64,000 nt of DNA from Vibrio amylolyticus (GCF_023145695.1 NZ_JAJHVV010000013.1:1-64000); one strand, 5' to 3'; counted from the first letter of the stretch, positions 24,716 to 34,402 are shown. Made by a program: numbers and translations. Notes: a model not told the origin generated them from the letters alone.

Positions 24716-26368
24716 TTACGCCTTGAATGCTTTAAACGCATTAATTAGGCCATTTGTTGAACTGTCATGAGAGTTAATTTCAGAACCATCAGCCAATTCA
24801 GGTAGAATTTGATTCGCAAGCTGCTTACCAAGCTCTACACCCCATTGGTCAAAACTGAAAATATTCCAGATAACACCTTGAGCAAAGATCTTATGCTCGT
24901 ACATAGCAATCAAGTTGCCCAGTGTACGTGGTGTAATTTTTTTCACTAAGATAGAGTTTGTTGGGCGGTTACCTTCAAACACTTTAAATGGTGCTAACTC
25001 AGCCGCTTCTAGCTCTGATTTACCTGCCGCTGCAAATTCCGCTTTCACCGTCTCTTCTGATTTACCAAATGCTAACGCTTCTGTTTGAGCAAAAAAGTTA
25101 GACATGAGTTTCTGATGGTGATCACTTGCTGGGTTGTGGCTAATTGCAGGTGCAATGAAATCACATGGAATGAGCTTAGTGCCTTGGTGAATCAACTGGT
25201 AGAACGCGTGTTGACCATTAGTGCCTGGCTCACCCCAAATAATTGGACCAGTTTGGTAAGTAACAGCTTCGCCATTGCGGTCAACTGATTTACCGTTTGA
25301 TTCCATATTCCCTTGTTGGAAGTAAGCGGCAAAACGATGCATGTACTGGTCGTATGGCAAGATAGACTCAGATTCAGCGCCGTGGAAGTTGTTGTACCAC
25401 AAGCTGATCAACGCAAGGATGACTGGAACATTGCTTTCTAGATCTGTCGTTTCGAAGTGGTTATCCATCTCATGAGCGCCTTCTAGAAGCTCAACGAAAT
25501 TATCAAAGCCAACCGCTAGTGAAATTGAAAGGCCAATCGCAGACCATAGTGAGTAACGGCCACCAACCCAATCCCAGAATTCAAACATGTTGTCAGTATC
25601 AATACCAAAATCAGCAACTGAAGCTGCGTTGGTCGACAATGCTGCAAAGTGTTTTGCAACGTATGCTTGATCGCCAGCTGACTCTAAGAACCAATCTCGA
25701 GCACTGTGCGCGTTCGTCATTGTCTCTTGTGTCGTAAATGTCTTAGAAGCAATCAAGAATAGTGTTGTCTCTGGATTTACTTTCTTCAACGTTTCAACGA
25801 TGTGAGTGCCATCTACGTTCGATACAAAGTGCAGATTCAGGTGAGTTTTGTAAGGCGCTAATGCTTCACTAACCATGTATGGACCAAGGTCAGAACCGCC
25901 AATTCCGATATTGACTACATCGGTAATTGCTTTACCTGTGTAGCCTTTCCACTCACCAGATACGATTCGGTGCGTAAATAACTCCATTTTAGCTAAAACG
26001 GCATTCACAGCAGGCATGACATCTTTACCATCAACCATCACAGGCTTGTCGCTGCGATTACGTAAAGCAGTATGAAGTACCGCGCGATCTTCTGTTTTAT
26101 TGATCACTTCACCACTGAACATTGCATCAATCGCAGATTTTAATTCAGTCTCTTTTGCTAGGCCAAAAAGATGCGTTAACGTCTCTTCATTGATTAAGTT
26201 TTTAGAGTAATCGATGAGAATATCTGAACCAAATTGCGTTGAAAACTTATCAAAACGTTGGCCGTCTTGAGCAAAAAGAGATTTCAGATCCATATCTTGC
26301 GCGGTTTCAAAGTGCGCAGTCAAAGCTTTCCAAGATTGAGTTTGTGTTGGGTTGATATTTTTCAACAT
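24716..26368 (-). CDS. pgi: Glucose-6-phosphate isomerase
   Basis: Converts glucose-6-phosphate and fructose-6-phosphate into each other in glycolysis and gluconeogenesis. The 550-residue protein has the family signatures VNIGIGGSDLGPYMV (about 153-167), SKTFTTQETMTNA, GGRYSLWSAIGLS (about 270) and the C-terminal GVELGKQLA region with the catalytic lysine. Full length with no interruption. It is monocistronic, divergent from yjbQ and convergent with cheX. Confidence 0.97.
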   Translation of the reverse strand: MLKNINPTQTQSWKALTAHFETAQDMDLKSLFAQDGQRFDKFSTQFGSDILIDYSKNLINEETLTHLFGLAKETELKSAIDAMFSGEVINKTEDRAVLHTALRNRSDKPVMVDGKDVMPAVNAVLAKMELFTHRIVSGEWKGYTGKAITDVVNIGIGGSDLGPYMVSEALAPYKTHLNLHFVSNVDGTHIVETLKKVNPETTLFLIASKTFTTQETMTNAHSARDWFLESAGDQAYVAKHFAALSTNAASVADFGIDTDNMFEFWDWVGGRYSLWSAIGLSISLAVGFDNFVELLEGAHEMDNHFETTDLESNVPVILALISLWYNNFHGAESESILPYDQYMHRFAAYFQQGNMESNGKSVDRNGEAVTYQTGPIIWGEPGTNGQHAFYQLIHQGTKLIPCDFIAPAISHNPASDHHQKLMSNFFAQTEALAFGKSEETVKAEFAAAGKSELEAAELAPFKVFEGNRPTNSILVKKITPRTLGNLIAMYEHKIFAQGVIWNIFSFDQWGVELGKQLANQILPELADGSEINSHDSSTNGLINAFKAFKA

Positions 26369-26661
26369 GATGTAAATTCCGATGTGACAGTAGGTTTTAT
26401 CCTATCCTCTTTACTAGATAACATCGCTATGCTTAGTAGTAAGAGAAATAGAACCCCCGGTTAGCAAATATTAATAAGTGGTTCCGTAATTAGCTTGAAA
26501 ACGTTGTAATTAATTTTCATATGACGATTATGACTCAGCTCGATGTCACCAACGTTGAACTGGGTCACGTTAACAACTTTCGTAACAAGAAACCTTGTTT
26601 ACATAAGGTCTCAAGCTTATAACAATCGTTAAACAATCATTTTTCAAGATTAGGATAGACT

Positions 26662-27081
26662 ATGTGGTTTCAGAAAAACATTCAACTTTCAGGGAGAAAA
26701 CGAGGCTTTCATCTCGTTACTGATGAAATTGAACAACAAATCCCTGAATTAGCGTCATTAACCGTTGGTATTGTGCACCTCTTTCTTCAGCACACCTCTG
26801 CGAGTCTAACTATCAATGAAAATGCAGACGCTACGGTTCGAATAGATATGGAGGCTCACTTTAACCGATATGTGCCTGAAAACGCACCTTACTATCAACA
26901 TACCTATGAAGGTGAGGATGATATGCCCGCTCATATTAAAACAGCGTTGATTGGTCATAGCCTTACTATTCCAATTAGACAAGGCACATTCGCATTAGGG
27001 ATGTGGCAAGGTATCTATTTAGGAGAGCACAGAAATGATGCCGGAGGAAGAAATATTGTCGTGACGATTCAAAGGGAGTAA
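26662..27081 (+). CDS. YjbQ / UPF0047 family protein
   Basis: A 139-residue protein of the conserved YjbQ family (HLFLQHTSASLTINENAD, HIKTALIGHSLTIPI, GMWQGIYLGEHR). The conserved His and Asp/Glu residues are those thought to bind metal. Some members complement thiamin phosphate synthase weakly, but the physiological role is unclear. It stands alone between pgi (divergent) and the outer-membrane gene at 27117 (convergent). Confidence 0.9.
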   Translation: MWFQKNIQLSGRKRGFHLVTDEIEQQIPELASLTVGIVHLFLQHTSASLTINENADATVRIDMEAHFNRYVPENAPYYQHTYEGEDDMPAHIKTALIGHSLTIPIRQGTFALGMWQGIYLGEHRNDAGGRNIVVTIQRE

Positions 27082-27116
27082 CACTCAGGCACTCCCTCTT
27101 TTCGCACTTCTCAAAT

Positions 27117-28313
27117 TTAAAATGGTTGGTTTATCATTACACGGAATAAGCTCTCTTCAGAGCCTTTGGCCACTTCCGCCCGTACAACAACTCCCTCTAC
27201 TTGCAAGCGTACCGCTCCTCCAACACTCCACTGCATATCGGTATGCAGTGTTTTAAGATCATACTCTTCAGCTACTCGCCCTACATCCACAAACGCCACC
27301 CATTGCCACCACGGTAGGTCATAGTAATTAATGACTGGGATACTCCCCAACGGTTGCCACTCTGGCAGCATTCGATATTCCGCCGAATAGTGAATGGCGG
27401 AGCGACCATGATACCGCCCTCCAGTGTAACTTCTAAGGCGGTATAACCCGCCTAAACTCACTTGCTCATGTTCTGGAGGTCGAACACAGGTTAGTGATTC
27501 ATCACAGCGGTTCCAACTTGGCGTATCAGCGGTATAAAAGTCAAAGGCGAGGACCTGCTGTTCAAAGATGCCTCCTAGAGAGCCCAGAGAAAAGTACTGA
27601 CTGTTTTGCAGCTCAATTTGGTTCCAAATTTCTTCGTTAGCCCAACTCTCTGAGCCCATGCTGAACGTCAGTTCGGTATGGGAACCTTTGGTTGGGTTTC
27701 TTGTGCTGTCTCGGTTATCCCAGTCTAACGCTAACCGAATACCTTTTGCGGTTTCATCTGAAGAAATCGCTTTTGATAATTTGCGGGAAGTATAAAAAGG
27801 AATAAGAGAAATAGAGGTCACGCCAGAGTCAATGGGGCTTGCAAAAGAGCTATCACGTTGAGGCTTGAACATGCCCATGTAACCATCATCTTTAATAACC
27901 CCCCAAGGTAAAAGAAACTTAAACTCCAGCTTATAATTTTCTTCAAAGCCATCAACAATGCTTTTGCCTTCAATAGAAGAACCATTGTTCCCTTGATTAC
28001 CAATATAATATGGCGCTTGGTTGAGCTTTGCTTGATACAGTTGAGTGCTAAATAATAAACGATCAGTAAGTGCATAATTATACGCGGAGAGAAAGCCAAT
28101 ATAGCTGTCTTTATCAGAATAGAGCCCCATTCCGAATAAGGCGGCCTGAGGTTGCCATACGCCTTTCGCTACACCAGCAACGCCAACACTTAAGCCAAGA
28201 GTCTCTGTACTAAATAAAAATGGTACGAATGCAGAGTCTTTCTCTTTTGCTGTGACATTACTTGCCAGTAACATGTAAAAAAGCACAAAAGAGTGAACAA
28301 TCAAGCGCGACAT
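27117..28313 (-). CDS. BamA/TamA-family outer-membrane barrel protein without POTRA domains
   Basis: A 398-residue protein with a signal peptide (cleavage near residue 22, SNVTA-KEKD). The remainder is barrel only: a surface-antigen domain with LALDWDNRDSTRNPTKGSHTEL and SLGGLYRLRSYTGGRYHGR, the latter like the RGY loop region of Omp85 proteins. No POTRA repeats precede the barrel. It ends in MINQPF with a C-terminal Phe. Its function is unknown, probably a surface barrel or a transporter of lipid or peptide. It starts 6 bp after alr ends on the same strand, so it may be cotranscribed. Confidence 0.82.
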   Translation of the reverse strand: MSRLIVHSFVLFYMLLASNVTAKEKDSAFVPFLFSTETLGLSVGVAGVAKGVWQPQAALFGMGLYSDKDSYIGFLSAYNYALTDRLLFSTQLYQAKLNQAPYYIGNQGNNGSSIEGKSIVDGFEENYKLEFKFLLPWGVIKDDGYMGMFKPQRDSSFASPIDSGVTSISLIPFYTSRKLSKAISSDETAKGIRLALDWDNRDSTRNPTKGSHTELTFSMGSESWANEEIWNQIELQNSQYFSLGSLGGIFEQQVLAFDFYTADTPSWNRCDESLTCVRPPEHEQVSLGGLYRLRSYTGGRYHGRSAIHYSAEYRMLPEWQPLGSIPVINYYDLPWWQWVAFVDVGRVAEEYDLKTLHTDMQWSVGGAVRLQVEGVVVRAEVAKGSEESLFRVMINQPF

Positions 28314-28318
28314 AGAAC

Positions 28319-29395
28319 CTACTTTTGATATTCCATAGCGACACGAGAAGTCAGCTTCGTCACCAATTCATACGCTATAGTACCGATATGTCTTGCCACT
28401 TCTTCTGCGGCAAGTTCATTTCCCCAAAGTATCGCTACGTCGCCAACGCAGTCTTTCGCATCAGCGCCAAGATCAACCGTGAGCATGTCCATAGACACTC
28501 GCCCAGAAATTGGGACTTTACGCCCGTTAACCCAAACAGGTGTACCGTTGGGAGCCATTCTAGGATAGCCATCCCCATAACCGATGGCAATAACACCAAT
28601 CTTCGTGTCTTTGTTACATACCCAAGCGCTGCCATAGCCCACGCTTTCACCCTCTTTCACCTCTCGCACTGCAATGATCGGTGCTTTCAATGTCATCAGT
28701 GGTTTATAACCGAGTTGCTCTGCCGTTTTATCGGCAAACGGAGAAACACCATACATAATGATGCCCGGTCTGACCCAATCCAACTGACTTAACTCCCAAG
28801 CCAGTAACCCCGCCGATGCCGCGAGAGAACGCTCACCATCACAGCCCTCTGTTAAGGATAGAAATAGATCTAACTGCTCTTGAGTATCAGGAAGCGTCAA
28901 CTCATCTGCGCAACCAAAGTGGCTCATATAACGAAGTGGGCTGGCTACATTCGGACAAGCCTTTAAACGAGCAACAAATTCTGCATAATATTCAGGACGA
29001 ACACCCAAACGATGCATACCAGTATCCACCTTAAGCCAAACAACAACAGGTTTATCAAGCTTCGTCTGTTCCAATGCTTCAAGCTGCTCTTCACAGTGAA
29101 CCGCCGTTTGAATATTATTCGTGACTAATATCGGCAGATCGCCTGAGGAGTAAAAACCTTCCAGCAGCAAGATCGGCTTTACCACACCACTGGCACGCAG
29201 CTGTAGAGCCTCTTCAATTCTTGCTACACCAAAGGCGTCGGCAGCGTGCGCAGATTTAGCAACATGACGTAGCCCATGACCATAACCATTCGCTTTAACA
29301 ACGGCCATCACCTTACTATTTGGCGCCTGCGCCTTAACTCGACTAAGGTTGTGCTCCAAAGCAGGAAGATCAATACAGGCCGTTGCCGCTTTCAT
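28319..29395 (-). CDS. alr: Alanine racemase
   Basis: PLP enzyme that makes D-alanine for peptidoglycan. With the start at 29395 (MKAATACIDLPALEHNL, matching the known Vibrio and E. coli starts) the protein has 358 residues. The PLP lysine is Lys34 in AVVKANGYGHG. Other landmarks are MHRLGVRPE, VSMDMLTVDLG and GYGDGYPR. An ATG at 29404 (MSYM...) is also possible; ATGs further upstream lie inside dnaB. dnaB ends 13 bp upstream, so the two form an operon, as in other gammaproteobacteria. Confidence 0.95.
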   Translation of the reverse strand: MKAATACIDLPALEHNLSRVKAQAPNSKVMAVVKANGYGHGLRHVAKSAHAADAFGVARIEEALQLRASGVVKPILLLEGFYSSGDLPILVTNNIQTAVHCEEQLEALEQTKLDKPVVVWLKVDTGMHRLGVRPEYYAEFVARLKACPNVASPLRYMSHFGCADELTLPDTQEQLDLFLSLTEGCDGERSLAASAGLLAWELSQLDWVRPGIIMYGVSPFADKTAEQLGYKPLMTLKAPIIAVREVKEGESVGYGSAWVCNKDTKIGVIAIGYGDGYPRMAPNGTPVWVNGRKVPISGRVSMDMLTVDLGADAKDCVGDVAILWGNELAAEEVARHIGTIAYELVTKLTSRVAMEYQK

Positions 29396-29408
29396 ATAGC
29401 TCATGCTA

Positions 29409-30815
29409 TTACTCGTCATCAAATGCCGGGCCAGCATAATTATCAAAACGAGAGTACTGACCCTGGAACGTTAAACGAACCGAACCGATAGGACCGTTAC
29501 GCTGTTTACCAAGAATGATTTCTGCGATGCCTTTGAGTGAGCTTTCAGGGTTATAAACTTCATCACGATAGATGAACATGATCAAATCGGCATCTTGCTC
29601 AATCGCGCCCGATTCACGCAAATCCGAGTTAATTGGGCGCTTGTCAGCACGTTGTTCTAGGGAACGGTTAAGCTGAGACAGTGCAACAACTGGAACATTA
29701 AGCTCTTTTGCCAAAGCTTTTAATGAACGTGAGATTTCTGAAATCTCTAACGTACGGTTATCTTGTAAACCAGGCACTCGCATTAACTGGAGATAGTCGA
29801 CCATGATCATGCTCAAACCACCGGAATCTCGCGCAATTCGACGTGCACGAGAACGAAGCTCTGTCGGTGTTAAACCTGAGCTATCATCGATATACATGTT
29901 CTTCTTCTGCATCAAAATCCCCATCGTCGAGGAGATTCGAGCCCAGTCTTCATCATCCAATTGACCAGTACGAATTTTTGTTTGGTCGACACGAGAAAGC
30001 GATGCAAGCATACGCATCATGAGCTGTTCGGCTGGCATCTCTAACGAGAAGATCAGAACGGGCTTATCTTGATCCATAGCTGCGTTTTCACACAAGTTCA
30101 TCGCAAATGTGGTTTTACCCATGGAAGGACGAGCGGCAACAATAATTAGATCTGACCCTTGCAATCCTGCTGTTTTCTTATTGAGGTCGTTGAACCCTGT
30201 ACTCACACCTGTCACACCATCTTGCGGTGTCTTATAAAGCGTTTCGATACGCTCTAACGTCTTCTCTAGAATATTATCGACATTTTGTGGGCCTTCATTT
30301 TCTGTTGTACGCTCTTCTGCGATGGCAAAGACCTTACTTTCAGCAAGATCCAATAAATCTTCAGAGCTTCGACCTTGCGGATCATAGCCTGCATCAGCAA
30401 TCTCATTCGCAACGCCAATCAAGTTGCGCACAAGTGCTCGCTCTGCGACAATATCGGCGTAAGCATTGATGTTGGCAGCACTTGGAGTATTCTTAGCAAG
30501 ATCAGCGAGATAAGCAAAACCACCGACATCTTCAAGCTGTTCTCTAAGTTCTAAGAACTCAGACAATGTGATCAAATCAAGAGGCTTGCTGTCTTCTAGG
30601 ATCGCTTTAGCTGCCTCAAAGATAAGTCGATGTGGTCGGCTATAGAAATCGTTCGCTAGGACTTTTTCTGCAACTGAATCCCAACGCTCGTTATCCAGAA
30701 GTAAGCCACCAATAACGGATTGCTCTGCTTCCAATGAGTGTGGAGGAACTTTGATTGCATCAACCTGTTTATCTGAGGTAACTCGCTTTCTAAAATCTGG
30801 TTTTCGATCAGCCAT
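29409..30815 (-). CDS. dnaB: Replicative DNA helicase DnaB
   Basis: Hexameric ATP-driven helicase of the replication fork. The N-terminal domain (VPPHSLEAEQSVIGGLLLDNERWD) precedes a RecA-like motor with Walker A ARPSMGKTTFA, Walker B SMIMVDYLQLM, and SQLNRSLEQR and RESGAIEQDADLI. I use ATG 30815 (MADRKPDF, 468 residues), as in related Vibrio proteins. An ATG at 30848 would add 11 residues. It is upstream of alr. No intein is present. Confidence 0.95.
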   Translation of the reverse strand: MADRKPDFRKRVTSDKQVDAIKVPPHSLEAEQSVIGGLLLDNERWDSVAEKVLANDFYSRPHRLIFEAAKAILEDSKPLDLITLSEFLELREQLEDVGGFAYLADLAKNTPSAANINAYADIVAERALVRNLIGVANEIADAGYDPQGRSSEDLLDLAESKVFAIAEERTTENEGPQNVDNILEKTLERIETLYKTPQDGVTGVSTGFNDLNKKTAGLQGSDLIIVAARPSMGKTTFAMNLCENAAMDQDKPVLIFSLEMPAEQLMMRMLASLSRVDQTKIRTGQLDDEDWARISSTMGILMQKKNMYIDDSSGLTPTELRSRARRIARDSGGLSMIMVDYLQLMRVPGLQDNRTLEISEISRSLKALAKELNVPVVALSQLNRSLEQRADKRPINSDLRESGAIEQDADLIMFIYRDEVYNPESSLKGIAEIILGKQRNGPIGSVRLTFQGQYSRFDNYAGPAFDDE

Positions 30816-30984
30816 TATAGTGCTCAATTTCTCTTTTATTGCCGCCATTATAACGAGAATATCTCATTTGTAATTAAGTAAGCGGATGTTTGTATTTTAC
30901 ATCGATAGAATTGACCTATCGTTGACGAAGTAGTGTGAGGTTCAACATACTATTTATCCCCCATTTTATCTCTTGAGGTTCTGA

Positions 30985-31749
30985 GTGCGTAAACTTTTGT
31001 TCGCAAGTTTTAGCTTGCTAGCGACTTCATTGGCTTATGCAGAGGAAGCAATACCAAATCCGCTAGAGATTGAAATACCATCGCCATGGAACTCCGAAAT
31101 TGAATTCGGTTATCAAGCACACAGTGGGAACTCTGATTCTCAGTCGCTGAACTCTCGACTCAATGCAGAGTACGTTGCTGGTCGGCACCGTAGTAGTGGC
31201 GAGTGGAAATTCTATATGTTGTATAAGGATGGCGAAGAAGACAAACGTCAGTCCACTTATACAGCGCAAAGTGACTATAAGTTAAGCCCTAAAACCTATC
31301 TATACGGTAACTTTAAAGGGGTTGAATCTCGCTATAGTGCCTACTTTAAAGATCACACATTATCAGGTGGTCTCGGTTATCAGTTTACCAATACCGATGC
31401 TTTGCTGGTCGAGTTGGAATTGGGCCCTGGTTTTCGTTATCAAGAACCAAACTTAGATGAAATAAAAGACGACGATATTATCTTTCCAGAAACCGTGCAG
31501 GAAGGTATTTTCCGTGGCAATCTTAATGTTGTCTGGAGCGTGGTTAACGACTTAAAACTGGCGGCAGATATTACCGCGGTATCGGGACCAAGTAATACCC
31601 GATTAGATACGGATTTTAATGTCACTAATAACATCACTGACGCAATTGCTCTTAAAGTATCTTACGCTCGACAATACCACGACAAGGTACCTGAAGGACT
31701 AAGTAACGGAGACAGTATCTTTTCCGTTAATCTGCTGTTTATCTTTTAA
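30985..31749 (+). CDS. DUF481 (YdiY-like) outer-membrane protein
   Basis: A 254-residue protein with a signal peptide (LLFASFSLLATSLAYA-EEA). The beta-strand-rich region EIEFGYQAHSGNSDSQSLNSRL is the usual DUF481 opening (GxxxxxGNSD). The C-terminus NLLFIF ends in Phe, typical for a barrel. It starts with GTG at 30985, preceded by TTGAGG. Related proteins are often described as salt-induced outer-membrane proteins, but their role is not established. It is divergent from dnaB. Confidence 0.87.
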   Translation: MRKLLFASFSLLATSLAYAEEAIPNPLEIEIPSPWNSEIEFGYQAHSGNSDSQSLNSRLNAEYVAGRHRSSGEWKFYMLYKDGEEDKRQSTYTAQSDYKLSPKTYLYGNFKGVESRYSAYFKDHTLSGGLGYQFTNTDALLVELELGPGFRYQEPNLDEIKDDDIIFPETVQEGIFRGNLNVVWSVVNDLKLAADITAVSGPSNTRLDTDFNVTNNITDAIALKVSYARQYHDKVPEGLSNGDSIFSVNLLFIF

Positions 31750-31843
31750 GTCAGTGACTAGCCTTAACATTTGCTCTCCGGTTTGTGGTGATTCACCGTT
31801 CGTTATTTCAGAGATTTCGTCTAAAGCCTATTTTAAAGACAAA

Positions 31844-31868
31844 AAAACACCGGCCTAAGCCGGTGTTT
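31844..31868. terminator. Bidirectional terminator between DUF481 gene and rplI
   Basis: AACACCGGC-CTAA-GCCGGTGTT with a run of A on the left (T on the minus strand). It ends the rpsF-priB-rpsR-rplI operon and probably the gene at 30985. Confidence 0.9.
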
Positions 31869-31905
31869 CAAATCTTCTTACGAAGAATTCGTCTAGATAC
31901 TGAAA

Positions 31906-32358
31906 TTACTCAGCAGCAACAACTTGTAGTTTCGCAGTAGCAAAAACTTCTGAATGAAGTTGGATGCTAATGTCGAATTCACCAGTGTTACGTAGAGCAC
32001 CTTCAGGAAGGCGTACTTCACTCTTAGCAACTTCAACGCCAGCTGCTGTAATAGCATCAGCGATGTCGCGAGTACCGATAGAACCGAATAGTTTACCTTC
32101 GTCACCAGCTTTAGAAGCGATAACAACAGCTTCTAGAGCAGTTACTTTATCAGCACGTGCTTGAGCTGCAGTTAGTTGCTCAGCAACTTTAGCTTCTAGC
32201 TCAGCGCGACGAGTTTCGAACATTTCAACGTTAGCTTTAGTAGCCATAACTGCTTTACCCTGTGGGATAAGGAAGTTACGAGCGTAGCCAGATTTAACGT
32301 TTGCAGTATCGCCAAGTGCACCTAGGTTACCAATTTTATCAAGTAGAATAACTTGCAT
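31906..32358 (-). CDS. rplI: 50S ribosomal protein L9
   Basis: A 150-residue ribosomal protein binding 23S rRNA. The N-terminal globular domain MQVILLDKIGNLGALGD... is followed by GYARNFLIPQGKAV, a long connecting helix (about 41-75) and a C-terminal domain. It is the last gene of the rpsF-priB-rpsR-rplI operon. Normal length. Confidence 0.97.
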   Translation of the reverse strand: MQVILLDKIGNLGALGDTANVKSGYARNFLIPQGKAVMATKANVEMFETRRAELEAKVAEQLTAAQARADKVTALEAVVIASKAGDEGKLFGSIGTRDIADAITAAGVEVAKSEVRLPEGALRNTGEFDISIQLHSEVFATAKLQVVAAE

Positions 32359-32390
32359 TATTTAATCCTCTTTCTTAATAAAACGACCGT

Positions 32391-32618
32391 TTACTGATGC
32401 TTATCAGTGTACGGTAGAAGAGCTAGGTAGCGTGAACGCTTGATAGCACGAGCTAGTTGACGCTGATATTTAGCACTTGTACCAGTGATACGGCTAGGTA
32501 CGATTTTACCAGCTTCAGTAATGTAGTTTTTAAGAGTTGCTACGTCTTTGTAGTCAATCTCTTGTACGCCTTCTGCAGTGAAACGGCAGAATTTACGACG
32601 ACGGAAGAAACGAGCCAT
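32391..32618 (-). CDS. rpsR: 30S ribosomal protein S18
   Basis: A 75-residue protein (MARFFRRRKFCRFTAEG...GTSAKYQRQLARAIKRSRYLALLPYTDKHQ) that pairs with S6 on the platform of the small subunit. It follows priB by 16 bp and precedes rplI by 32 bp. Normal length. Confidence 0.97.
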   Translation of the reverse strand: MARFFRRRKFCRFTAEGVQEIDYKDVATLKNYITEAGKIVPSRITGTSAKYQRQLARAIKRSRYLALLPYTDKHQ

Positions 32619-32634
32619 GGGCTATCTCCTGATC

Positions 32635-32937
32635 TTAAATTTGAGTTATGTTGTCGGCATGCAATACTAATTTTCCCACACCATTTCGGCCGGTCTGATA
32701 AGCGACAAAGCCACTCACCTTAATATTACTACCTTGAACTAAGTTCTGAATTATTGCTTGTGACCCTTGCCCACTGATGACTACCGGCATACGACAATAA
32801 ACTTGTCTCGGTAAATCAGCTTCAATCATGGTGGAACGGTGCTCTAACCAAAAACGGCAATGAGCGATACCAGCAGGACTTCGGCTTCGAATTGGTTCTT
32901 TCACGACAGAGCCGCTAAGTTCCATTCGATTGGTCAT
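32635..32937 (-). CDS. priB: Primosomal replication protein N (PriB)
   Basis: A 100-residue single-stranded-DNA-binding OB-fold protein of the PriA-dependent replication restart primosome. Visible landmarks are MELSGSVVKEPIRSRSPAGIAHCRFWLEHRS and GSQAIIQNLVQGSNIKVSGFVAY. It lies between rpsF and rpsR, its standard place in gammaproteobacteria. Confidence 0.95.
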   Translation of the reverse strand: MTNRMELSGSVVKEPIRSRSPAGIAHCRFWLEHRSTMIEADLPRQVYCRMPVVISGQGSQAIIQNLVQGSNIKVSGFVAYQTGRNGVGKLVLHADNITQI

Positions 32938-32944
32938 AAGTTAA

Positions 32945-33343
32945 TTACTCAGCAGCTGCTTCTGGCTTAGCTTCTGGACGATCTGTACGCTCTTCACGAC
33001 GAGGAGCACGTTCAGCACGCTCTTCTTTTTGCTTAAGCATAATAGATTGTTCAGTCACAGCGCCTTTAGTGCGCATGATCATGTTACGTAGAACTGCATC
33101 GTTAAAACGGAAAGCAGTTTCTAGCTCGTCAATCACTTCTTGGCCAGCTTCAACGTTCATAAGAACATAGTGAGCTTTGTGAAGCTTGTTGATTGGGTAA
33201 GCCATTTGACGACGACCCCAGTCTTCTAGACGGTGGATAGTACCGCCAGCTTCAGTGATAGAACCAGTGTAACGCTCGATCATGCCAGCAACTTGCTCGC
33301 TTTGATCAGGGTGAACCATGAATACGATTTCATAATGACGCAT
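32945..33343 (-). CDS. rpsF: 30S ribosomal protein S6
   Basis: A 132-residue protein (MRHYEIVFMVHPDQSEQV...LEDWGRRQMAYPINKLHKAHYVLMN) with an acidic, glutamate/alanine-rich tail of the type that RimK extends with glutamate. First gene of the operon. A possible S6:S18-binding leader lies upstream. Confidence 0.97.
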   Translation of the reverse strand: MRHYEIVFMVHPDQSEQVAGMIERYTGSITEAGGTIHRLEDWGRRQMAYPINKLHKAHYVLMNVEAGQEVIDELETAFRFNDAVLRNMIMRTKGAVTEQSIMLKQKEERAERAPRREERTDRPEAKPEAAAE

Positions 33344-33426
33344 TTGGTTGCTCCTTACGGATTATTAGCTTCCACGAGTGGCTCGGTCGTCCAGAGGAAG
33401 CAAGGAACTAAAGATAAATGACCGAG
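33344..33426 (-). promoter_or_regulatory. Candidate S6:S18 autoregulatory leader
   Basis: In the rpsF 5' leader, CTCGGTC (33426-33420) can pair with GACCGAG (33388-33382) on the minus strand, followed by CGAG-CCA-CTCG. Leaders of rpsF operons in many bacteria carry a stem with a CCG bulge bound by S6:S18, and the ACCGAG segment here would suit this. It was not folded computationally. Confidence 0.4.
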
Positions 33427-33545
33427 AATTAAGGACGGCAAATAGTACAGAAAGGAAGCAGAATAGGCAAGAGAAATGTGAGATTGACAATGGTTTCTAG
33501 TTTGGAGGGCTAATGAAGAAAATAAATTGTGGTTCAACGAGAGTA

Positions 33546-33578
33546 AAGCCGCTCAATCAATTGGAGATTGAACGGCTT
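33546..33578 (-). terminator. Terminator of bfr
   Basis: AAGCCG...CGGCTT with inner TCAATC/GATTGA pairing, followed on the minus strand by TTTAC. Located 27 bp after the bfr stop codon. Confidence 0.65.
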
Positions 33579-33604
33579 GAATTGGATAGTGAATGTGCGT
33601 GTTA

Positions 33605-34084
33605 TTAGTCGTCTTCGTCAACAAACTGAGCTTGTAGGTAATTTTCTATTCCCGTCATTTCAATCAGGCCAAGTTGTGTTTCTAGCCAATCTACATGCTC
33701 TTCTTCATCTTCTAAGATATCTTGAAAAAGATCGCGTGATACGTAATCTCGAATCCCTTCAGCATAAGCAATAGCATCTTTTAGGTCAGGTATCGCCGTC
33801 ATCTCAACATTCAAATCACTTTCAAGCATCTCTTTGGCATTCTCACCAATATTCAGCTTACCTAGGTCTTGAAGGTTAGGAAGCCCTTCCAAAAACAAAA
33901 TACGCTCAACCAGATGATCGGCATGTTTCATCTCATCAATGGACTCGTCATATTCCTTATCAGCAAGGTGCTTTAAACCCCAGTCTTTGTACATACGAGC
34001 GTGAAGAAAATATTGATTAATAGCAACGAGCTCGTTGCCTAGAACTTTATTGAGATGTTGGATGATGATTGGATCGCCTTTCAT
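33605..34084 (-). CDS. bfr: Bacterioferritin
   Basis: A 159-residue iron-storage subunit forming a 24-mer with ferroxidase activity. The heme ligand Met52 (IDEMKHADH) and ferroxidase residues Glu18, Glu51 and His54 are present, as is the later EDEEEHVDWLE helix. Downstream of bfd, whose ferredoxin releases iron from the shell. A heme-bearing Bfr of normal length. Confidence 0.95.
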   Translation of the reverse strand: MKGDPIIIQHLNKVLGNELVAINQYFLHARMYKDWGLKHLADKEYDESIDEMKHADHLVERILFLEGLPNLQDLGKLNIGENAKEMLESDLNVEMTAIPDLKDAIAYAEGIRDYVSRDLFQDILEDEEEHVDWLETQLGLIEMTGIENYLQAQFVDEDD

Positions 34085-34174
34085 AGATTAGCCCTCCTCA
34101 TATGGCTCTATTAAATGTAGAACGTATAAGAAGAGTGTCAACGTATCAAAGGACGTAAATGTCGTTAAAGTGCT

Positions 34175-34363
34175 CTAACTGGCCTGTCTAAATTGGGTAG
34201 AAAGTGTTTCGTCAATGATCTCTTTCGCTGGACGAACGCACTTACCGCACTGGCTGCCAAGTGCTGTGCATTTTTTTATGCCACGAATATCGGAAATCCC
34301 CTCTTCAATAACAAGCTTCTTAATTTTTTTATCAGAGATTCCATGACACAAACAAACGTACAT
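34175..34363 (-). CDS. bfd: Bacterioferritin-associated ferredoxin
   Basis: A 62-residue protein with a 2Fe-2S cluster bound by four cysteines (MYVCLC... and GSQCGKC). It binds bacterioferritin and reduces its core so that stored iron can be used. It lies directly upstream of bfr, 90 bp apart. A Fur-like site lies in the upstream region, which fits induction by iron shortage. Confidence 0.92.
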   Translation of the reverse strand: MYVCLCHGISDKKIKKLVIEEGISDIRGIKKCTALGSQCGKCVRPAKEIIDETLSTQFRQAS

Positions 34364-34402
34364 ACTACAACCTAAATAAATGAACCAGGGCCTAAATATA
34401 AA

